Shown: piece after piece, positions 59,264 through 64,000 of the stretch
How positions within the stretch are numbered: the first letter of the stretch is position 1
How the letters are laid out: each line of letters opens with the position of its first letter
Origin: Actinomycetales bacterium
GTDB lineage: Bacteria; Actinomycetota; Actinomycetes; Actinomycetales; Microbacteriaceae
Reading direction: 5' to 3'
Length of the DNA stretch: 64,000 bases
Assembly: GCA_017308515.1 (NCBI GenBank)
Contig: JAFKEN010000013.1
Coordinates: 86,697 to 150,696, forward strand
Made by a program: the position numbers and the translations under genes
Notes under the pieces: model-generated
Database searches by the model: none
What the model saw: the letters and a program-made list of their open reading frames with translations, nothing else
Told to the model about the DNA's origin: nothing

Positions 59264-59893
59264 TCAGAGCCCGCGCACCACCATCGCGATCAGTCGCTCG
59301 CCGGTCGCCGCGACGGTCGCGGGGTCGAGCGCGCGCAGCGGCCCGTCGAGGGCGAGGCAGGCGAGGCCGTGCACGCTCGACCAGGCGAGCAGCTCGGCAC
59401 CGGGACGGCGCTCGGCCGACAGGGCGCCGGCCTCCACCATCGCGTCGAGCGCGACCCCCAGCAGCACGAGCGGGGTGCGCCCGCGCGCGCTGCCGCGCAC
59501 CGGGTCGGCCGCCCGGTCGAGATCCGCCGGCACGGTGAACGCCGCACGGAACAGGCCCGGCTCCCGGAAGGCGTAGTCGAGATAGCCCTCGCCGACCGCC
59601 CGCAGCAGGCCGTGGGCGTGCGCGACGGGATCCGCGTCGGCCGGCACCGCGTCGAAGCGCGCCTCGATGCCCTCGGCCAGCTCGGCGAGCGCACGGTCGC
59701 TCACGGCGCGCACGAGCTCCGAGCGGTCGGCGAAGTGGCGGTAGGCGGCGTTCGGCGCGACCCCGGCGCGGCGGGTCGCCTCGCGCAGCACGATGGCGTC
59801 GGGTCCGCCCTCGCGGGCCATGTCGAGCCCCGCCTCGAGCAGCGCCTGACGCAGATCGCCGTGGCGGTAGCGGTCGCGGGAGGCCTGTGACAT
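59264..59893 (-). CDS. TetR-family transcriptional regulator
   Basis: 209 aa from ATG 59893. HTH: HGDLRQALLEAGLDMAREGGPDAIVLREATRRAGVAPNAAYRHFADRSELV. The C-terminal domain (TetR_C_33-like, with LLRAVGEGYLDYAFREPGLFRAAF) binds an unknown ligand. Divergent from a VOC-MFS-methyltransferase operon, which it probably represses. Confidence 0.92.
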   Translation of the reverse strand: MSQASRDRYRHGDLRQALLEAGLDMAREGGPDAIVLREATRRAGVAPNAAYRHFADRSELVRAVSDRALAELAEGIEARFDAVPADADPVAHAHGLLRAVGEGYLDYAFREPGLFRAAFTVPADLDRAADPVRGSARGRTPLVLLGVALDAMVEAGALSAERRPGAELLAWSSVHGLACLALDGPLRALDPATVAATGERLIAMVVRGL

Positions 59894-59902
59894 TGTGAAC
59901 AC

Positions 59903-59910
59903 TGTATACA
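59903..59910. promoter_or_regulatory. Palindromic element between tetR and the VOC operon
   Basis: TGTATACA is a perfect 8-bp palindrome 9 bases from the TetR ATG, within TGTGAACACTGTATACA. TATACA also fits a -10 box on either strand, so a TetR dimer bound here could block both promoters. Confidence 0.5.
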
Positions 59911-59961
59911 TCGGGTCGGCGCGCACGGGCGCGACCGCCCGATCGGCACGGGAGAGGCGTC

Positions 59962-60357
59962 ATGCGGTACGTCGGCGGATTCAGCGGGTTCTCGGTGCGC
60001 GACGTCGACGAGGCGCGCGCGTTCTACCGCGACGTGCTCGGCCTGACGACCCACGACAGCCCGATGGGCGCCTTCGAGCTCGAGCTGCCCGGCAGCACCG
60101 AGCGGGTGTTCGTCTACGGCAAGGGCGAGGGCCACAGCCCGGCGACCTACACCGTGCTCAACCTCGTGGTTCCCGACATCGATGCGGCGGTCGACGCCCT
60201 CGAGGCCGCCGGCGGGCACCTCGAGCGCTACGAGAGCATGCCCGTCCAGGATGCGCGCGGCATCGCCCGCTCGACCGACCCCGCGGATGGCCCGACGATC
60301 GCGTGGCTGCTCGACCCGTCGGGCAACGTCGTCTCGTTCATCGAGAGCTCGGAGTGA
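59962..60357 (+). CDS. VOC-family protein
   Basis: 131 aa, GAGAGG before ATG. FSGFSVRDVDEARAFYRDVLGLTTHD opens the fold, and TVLNLVVPDIDAAVDALEAAG and WLLDPSGNVVSFIE close it; His55-Glu-type metal ligands are only partly clear. First gene of a three-gene operon with GTGA overlaps, repressed presumably by the divergent TetR. Confidence 0.88.
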   Translation: MRYVGGFSGFSVRDVDEARAFYRDVLGLTTHDSPMGAFELELPGSTERVFVYGKGEGHSPATYTVLNLVVPDIDAAVDALEAAGGHLERYESMPVQDARGIARSTDPADGPTIAWLLDPSGNVVSFIESSE

Positions 60358-61724
60358 CCCGGCGCCTGCCGAGACCGCTGCGCCCCTTCGCCACCAGCCG
60401 CTACCGGCTGCTGGCGTCGGCGCTGTCGATCTCGCTGTTCGGAACCGGGGTGTGGACGGTCGCGCTCGTCTTCCAGGTGAAGGCGCTCGGCGGCGGTCCG
60501 ACCGACCTCTCCGCGATCGCGGCGGTCAACGCTGCCGCGCTGCTCGCGGCGGTGCTGTTCGGCGGGGTCGCGGCCGACCGCATCCCGCAGAAGCGCATCC
60601 TCGTCGCGGTCGAGATCGTCAAGACGCTCGCGGTCGCCGGAGCCGCCGCGCTCGGGCTGAGCGGCGCGCTCGAGCTGTGGCACCTCGCGATCGTGGCGGC
60701 GCTGCTCGGACTCGCCGACGGCTTCTTCTACCCGGCGTACTCGGCCGTGCTGCCCGCGATCCTCCCCGAGGACGATCTGCTCGCCGCCAACGGCGTCGAG
60801 GGGGTGCTGCGCCCCGCCTTCCTGCAGGCCGCCGGGCCGGCGGCGGCGAGCGCGGCGATCGCGGCCTTCGCCCCGCCCGCGGCGTTCCTCGGCATCTGTG
60901 TGACGCAGCTGGCGGCCATCGCGTTGCTGCTGGCGATGCCCGCCGTGGCGCTCGCGCGCGACGCGACGGCACCCGCCGATCGCGACGGCGACGGCGTCGT
61001 CGACGCGCCGCCGCGGCATCCGATCGCGGTGCTGTTCCTCGACCTGTGGGGCGGGGTGCGCTTCATGGTGCGCACGCCGTGGCTGTTCGCGACCCTGCTG
61101 TTCGCGACCGTGCTCGTGCTGCTCATCATGGGTCCGCTCGAGGTGCTGCTGCCGTTCGCGGTCACTCGGCAGACCGGCGGCGGGCCGGAGTCGTTCGCGG
61201 CGGTGCTCACCGCCTTCGGGCTCGGCGGCGCGCTCGCGTCGATCCTGGTGTCGGTGCGCCCGCTGCCGCGGCGCTACCTGACCCTCATGGTGCTCGCGTG
61301 GGGCGTCGGCGCGATCCCGTTCGCCCTCATCGGGGTGACCGACCAGCTCTGGGTGATGGTGATCGCCGCGTTCGTGGTGGGGGTCACCTTCGACGGCGCG
61401 CAGGTGATCTGGGGCACGCTCCTGCAGCGCCGGGTGCCGCCGACGATGCTCGGCCGGGTGTCGAGCCTCGACTTCTTCGTCTCGCTTGCGCTCATGCCGA
61501 TCTCGATGGCGCTCGCCGGCCCGGTGGGGGAGACGATCGGGTTCCCGCTGACCTTCGCGCTCGCCGGGCTCATCCCGCCCGTGCTCGCGGTCGTCACGAT
61601 CGTGGTGGCGCGGATGCCCGCCGACGAGATCGCGCATCCGCTCGACCGGCGCCCGCCGGCCACCGCCCCGATCGACCTGCCCGATTCGGGTTCGGGCGGC
61701 CCGTCGGGTTCACTGGAGTCGTGA
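60354..61724 (+). CDS. MFS transporter, DHA3-like exporter
   Basis: 456 aa, GTG overlapping the VOC stop. Twelve helices are expected: TSRYRLLASALSISLFGTGVWTVALVFQ (TM1), GVAADRIPQKRILVAVEIVK (motif A-like loop), GLADGFFYPAYSAVLPAILPEDDLLAANG, the central loop DRDGDGVVDAP and GRVSSLDFFVSLALMPISMA. This is the MFS_3/enterobactin-exporter-like (EntS, DHA3) pattern. Probably an efflux pump of a drug or siderophore. Confidence 0.9.
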   Translation: MTRRLPRPLRPFATSRYRLLASALSISLFGTGVWTVALVFQVKALGGGPTDLSAIAAVNAAALLAAVLFGGVAADRIPQKRILVAVEIVKTLAVAGAAALGLSGALELWHLAIVAALLGLADGFFYPAYSAVLPAILPEDDLLAANGVEGVLRPAFLQAAGPAAASAAIAAFAPPAAFLGICVTQLAAIALLLAMPAVALARDATAPADRDGDGVVDAPPRHPIAVLFLDLWGGVRFMVRTPWLFATLLFATVLVLLIMGPLEVLLPFAVTRQTGGGPESFAAVLTAFGLGGALASILVSVRPLPRRYLTLMVLAWGVGAIPFALIGVTDQLWVMVIAAFVVGVTFDGAQVIWGTLLQRRVPPTMLGRVSSLDFFVSLALMPISMALAGPVGETIGFPLTFALAGLIPPVLAVVTIVVARMPADEIAHPLDRRPPATAPIDLPDSGSGGPSGSLES

Positions 61725-63232
61725 GACCCGACCCGAGCCTCGTCGCCCGGCTGCGCGACGACCTGCGCGCCGCGCGCTACGAGGTCGACGCGCTGCGCGA
61801 GCTGTGGGGGGAGGCGGCGGATGCGGCGCTCGCCCGCGGCGACCGGGTGCCGGCCCGACGCGCCCTCGACGCCCGCCCCGGCCCGAGGTCGACGCTCGCG
61901 CGCTGCCTGCTGCTGGGGCTGCCGGTGACCGCCGACGAGCTCGCCGCCGCGCTGCCCGCGCTCGGGCTCGACGGCGCACTCGCGCTCGGGCTCGTCGCGC
62001 ACCGGGACGGGCAGCTGGTGCCGCTTCTCGACCTGCGCCCCACGGCCGTTCTCGACGAACGCGGCGCGGCCGCGTGGTGGGTCGCGAGCGACCTCGGCGA
62101 GCTCGCCACCGGTCGACCGCTGCGCGACGACCACGTGCTCGGGCTCGGCGGTGCCTCCGCGACCCTCGCGGGCCTGCTGCTGCCCGGCCCGATCGGCGCG
62201 GCGCTCGATCTCGGCACCGGCAGCGGCATCCAGGCGCTCCACCTGGCGCGGGAGGGGGCGCGCGTCGTCGCGACCGACCTCTCCGAGCGCGCGCTCGACC
62301 TCGCCGCGCTCACCCTGGGGCTCGCCGGCGTCGACGCGGAGCTGCACGCGGGCGACCTGTTCGCGCCGGTCGCCGGCAGGCGCTTCGCGCGCGTCGTCTC
62401 GAACCCGCCCTTCGTCATCACCCCGCGCCGGGGCGACGTTCCGGTCTACGAGTACCGCGACGGCGGTGCTGTCGGCGACGCGCTCGTGGCCCGCGTCGTC
62501 GCCGGCTGCGCCGAGCACCTCGCGCCGGGTGGCGTCGCCCAGCTGCTGGGCAACTGGGAGTACCGCGCGGACTCCGACGGCCTCGAGCGCGCGGCGGGAT
62601 GGGCCCGTGACGCGGGTCTCGAGTACTGGATCGTCGAGCGGGAGCGGCTCGACCCCGCCCGCTACGCCGAGACCTGGATCCGCGACGGCGGCACCCCGAT
62701 CGCCTCGCCCGAGGGCGAGCGCCTCCTCGACGCCTGGCTCGACGACTTCGCCGAGCGCGGGGTCGCGGCCATCGGATTCGGCTACCTCCTGCTGCGCCGG
62801 CCGGCCGGCCTCGCGCGGCTGGCCCGTGCGGAGCGGATCGACGCCCCGCTCGGCGACGCGCCCGCGCTCGGCGCGCACTGGGCCCAGCTGCTCGACGCGC
62901 ACGACCGCCTCGCGGAGCTCGACGACGCCGAGCTGCTGCGGCGGCACCTCGTCGTGGCCGGCGACGTCACCGAGGAGCGCAGCCACCTGCCGGGCGAGGA
63001 GCATCCGCGCGTGATCGTGCTGCGCCAGGGCGGCGGGTTCCGGCGCGAGGTGCGCGCCTCGACCGAGCTCGCGGCGGTCGTCGGCGCGTGCGACGGGGAG
63101 CTGCCGGTCGGCGCGATCGTGCGGGCGGTGGCGGGCATCCTCGGGATCCACGCCGATGTGCTCACCGAGGCCCTGCTGCCGGAGCTGCGCGAGCTGATCG
63201 CGACTGGTCTGCTGACCCTGCCGGAGGGCTGA
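61721..63232 (+). CDS. Class I SAM-dependent methyltransferase (DUF7059/MTS type)
   Basis: 503 aa, GTG overlapping the MFS stop. An N-terminal winged-helix-like domain (about 1-145) precedes the Rossmann core: GAALDLGTGSGIQALHLAREG (motif I), VVATDLSERALDLA (II) and VVSNPPFVITPRR, the N-P-P-F catalytic motif of enzymes methylating a planar nitrogen, as in HemK/RsmC-like methyltransferases. A C-terminal domain of about 130 residues follows. Target may be a base in RNA or a Gln in a protein; not known. Confidence 0.87.
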   Translation: MRPDPSLVARLRDDLRAARYEVDALRELWGEAADAALARGDRVPARRALDARPGPRSTLARCLLLGLPVTADELAAALPALGLDGALALGLVAHRDGQLVPLLDLRPTAVLDERGAAAWWVASDLGELATGRPLRDDHVLGLGGASATLAGLLLPGPIGAALDLGTGSGIQALHLAREGARVVATDLSERALDLAALTLGLAGVDAELHAGDLFAPVAGRRFARVVSNPPFVITPRRGDVPVYEYRDGGAVGDALVARVVAGCAEHLAPGGVAQLLGNWEYRADSDGLERAAGWARDAGLEYWIVERERLDPARYAETWIRDGGTPIASPEGERLLDAWLDDFAERGVAAIGFGYLLLRRPAGLARLARAERIDAPLGDAPALGAHWAQLLDAHDRLAELDDAELLRRHLVVAGDVTEERSHLPGEEHPRVIVLRQGGGFRREVRASTELAAVVGACDGELPVGAIVRAVAGILGIHADVLTEALLPELRELIATGLLTLPEG

Positions 63233-63356
63233 CGCCCCGAGTCGCACCCGGTCGAGGCGGCCCGGCGCCTCCCCGGCCGGCGCCCTCCGACGACTCAGCC
63301 GCGCCACAGAGCCCGCCCAGGCTCGCTGCGTAGCCTCGCGGCGGAGAGGACGGCAC

Positions 63357-63836
63357 GTGGGATTCATCGACAGGCTCTTCGGCGCCACGTCCGCCGACGA
63401 GGCGGCGGCGAGCACGGCGCTCGACCGTGCGCTCGAGAACTACCGCCACGTGCTCGCCACGGCTCCCGCCGAGACGATCGAGCGGGTGCACGCCGAGGCC
63501 TTCGCCCGCCTCGAGGAGGAGCACCGCGCCGTGCTCTACGAGGAGCTGAGCCGCGGCGCCGGAACCGGCGAGCGCCCGCTGTCGAGCGAGCCGGAGACGC
63601 TCGCGCGCGCGGCGACGCGCGCTGAGCAGCGCCGCCCCGGCACGATCGAGAGGGCGCTCACGGCGCCCGCGTTCGCGGGCTCGTGGGCTCTGAGCGGCGT
63701 CGCCGCCTTCGTGCTGGCCTCGCCGCTGACAAGCGCGTTCCTGCCGTGGGGCGCCGCCAACCTCGACGGCTTCGGTGCGGCCTCCGCGCCGCTCGCAGAC
63801 GGGATGCCGGCGGCTCGTGCCGCCGACACCGCCTGA
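63357..63836 (+). CDS. Small actinobacterial protein with one hydrophobic segment
   Basis: 159 aa, GTG with GAGAGGA upstream. Starts MGFIDRLFG, continues as helices with ENYRHVLATAPAETIERVHAEAFARLEEEHRAVLYEEL, and has a hydrophobic stretch at about 104-124 (GSWALSGVAAFVLASPLTSAF). Similar proteins are sometimes labelled cation-transporting ATPase, but no P-type ATPase motif is present, so I call the function unknown. Confidence 0.7.
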   Translation: MGFIDRLFGATSADEAAASTALDRALENYRHVLATAPAETIERVHAEAFARLEEEHRAVLYEELSRGAGTGERPLSSEPETLARAATRAEQRRPGTIERALTAPAFAGSWALSGVAAFVLASPLTSAFLPWGAANLDGFGAASAPLADGMPAARAADTA

Positions 63837-63896
63837 CCGCGCCCGGCTAGCTGTAGTGCCCAGGGACGTTGTTTGATCTGGTTGCCGTGAGTTGAG

Positions 63897-63959
63897 GAGA
63901 ACCTCCTCGGTCAGAGTGGAGCTGTCTAGTTCCCACGCTCTGAACCCAAGGAGGTTCTC
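63897..63959 (+). promoter_or_regulatory. Hairpin that can hide the transposase ribosome-binding site
   Basis: GAGAACCTCCT (63897-63907) is exactly complementary to AGGAGGTTCTC (63949-63959), loop 41 bases. The right arm contains the AAGGAGG Shine-Dalgarno (63948-63954). Long transcripts reading in from outside would fold and block translation; a transcript starting inside would lack the left arm. Confidence 0.7.
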
Positions 63960-64000
63960 GTGTCCCACGGTAGTGCGGCGTTGACGCCGCGGCATCGGCT
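63960..64000 (+). CDS. IS481-family transposase, N-terminal fragment
   Basis: GTG at 63960, 5 bases after GGAGG, reads VSHGSAALTPRHRL to the window end. This matches the N-terminus of IS481-family transposases (MSHxNAxLTPxGR-like), the start of the HTH part before the DDE domain. Only 13 codons are visible, so intactness cannot be judged. Confidence 0.75.
   Translation, partial: MSHGSAALTPRHR

Larger units (their letters stand above)
63852..64000 (+). mobile_element. Left end of an IS481-type insertion sequence
   Basis: The element seems to begin with TGTAGTGCCCAGGGACG at 63852, directly after GCTAGC (63846-63851), which fits the NCTAGN target of IS481. About 108 bases of leader precede a transposase start at 63960. 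The A/T-richer composition differs from the flank. The right end and second inverted repeat are outside the window. Confidence 0.78.

Noticed and set aside
63357..63836. Cation-transporting ATPase
   Set aside because: No DKTG phosphorylation motif, only one hydrophobic segment and 159 residues; the label used for similar proteins is not supported.
1..64000. tRNA, rRNA, riboswitch or CRISPR array
   Set aside because: I saw no cloverleaf-ending CCA genes, conserved rRNA blocks, known riboswitch cores or repeat-spacer arrays while reading; a covariance-model scan would be needed to exclude small RNAs.

Overview
This is a very GC-rich, gene-dense stretch with many GTG starts, 4-base start/stop overlaps (GTGA or ATGA) and several transcripts that look leaderless. 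Together with gene families such as PadR-DUF1048-ABC, a SigJ/ECF41-like sigma factor, DUF6412 next to YidC, FBP-domain and DUF7059-type methyltransferase proteins, this points to an actinobacterium, probably Microbacteriaceae. That placement is inference from composition and gene content; no rRNA or tRNA is present to fix it.

Layout. 1-3.85 kb is a defence-flavoured left edge: the C-terminus of a QatD-like TatD nuclease, a short coupled open frame that runs into antisense sequence, a NERD-UvrD helicase, and an HTH/nucleotidyltransferase toxin-antitoxin-like pair. 4-9 kb holds an FMN hydroxy-acid oxidase homologue, a Gfo/Idh/MocA oxidoreductase, a VapBC pair, an ArsR-VOC pair and a NADP reductase-like gene. 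8.7-14.4 kb has a carboxylesterase, a less GC-rich multi-pass membrane protein, an ECF41-like sigma factor divergent from an NAD(P)-binding protein, and a frameshifted DUF998 gene. 14.4-19.7 kb has a PadR-controlled drug-type ABC exporter operon and a divergent UvrA-like resistance ATPase, separated by a large inverted repeat.

21.4-29.6 kb is one long minus-strand operon: GntR regulator, DHDPS-type aldolase, two sugar-ABC permeases, a lipoprotein binding protein, an FAD oxidoreductase and a fucose-isomerase-like protein. It has a readable promoter whose -10 box lies inside a 14-bp palindrome. This is the best candidate here for an undescribed catabolic system. 29.7-33.2 kb carries DUF6412-YidC, DUF1761 and an AidB-like acyl-CoA dehydrogenase. 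33.2-39.6 kb is a LacI-controlled alpha-glucoside operon (GH13, binding protein, two permeases). Both ABC operons have GC-rich hairpins directly after the binding-protein gene.

39.7-54.1 kb contains AzlCD, an ECF sigma factor with a probable membrane anti-sigma, a ChaA-like antiporter, a NYN-LOTUS protein, a two-component system whose sensor kinase has lost its first membrane segment through a frame-changing deletion, a degenerate second NERD-helicase, a KhtTU-like K+/H+ antiporter pair, a TagE/TarM-like glycosyltransferase and an OafA-type acyltransferase. 54.2-63.8 kb has a G6PDH homologue, an ArsR-SRPBCC-hydrolase operon, an FBP zinc protein, a TetR regulator divergent from a VOC-MFS-methyltransferase operon, and a small membrane protein. 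The right edge cuts into an IS481-type insertion sequence whose left end abuts GCTAGC and whose transposase Shine-Dalgarno can be hidden in an 11-bp hairpin.

All family assignments come from reading motifs by eye. No database search, structure prediction or expression data were available.
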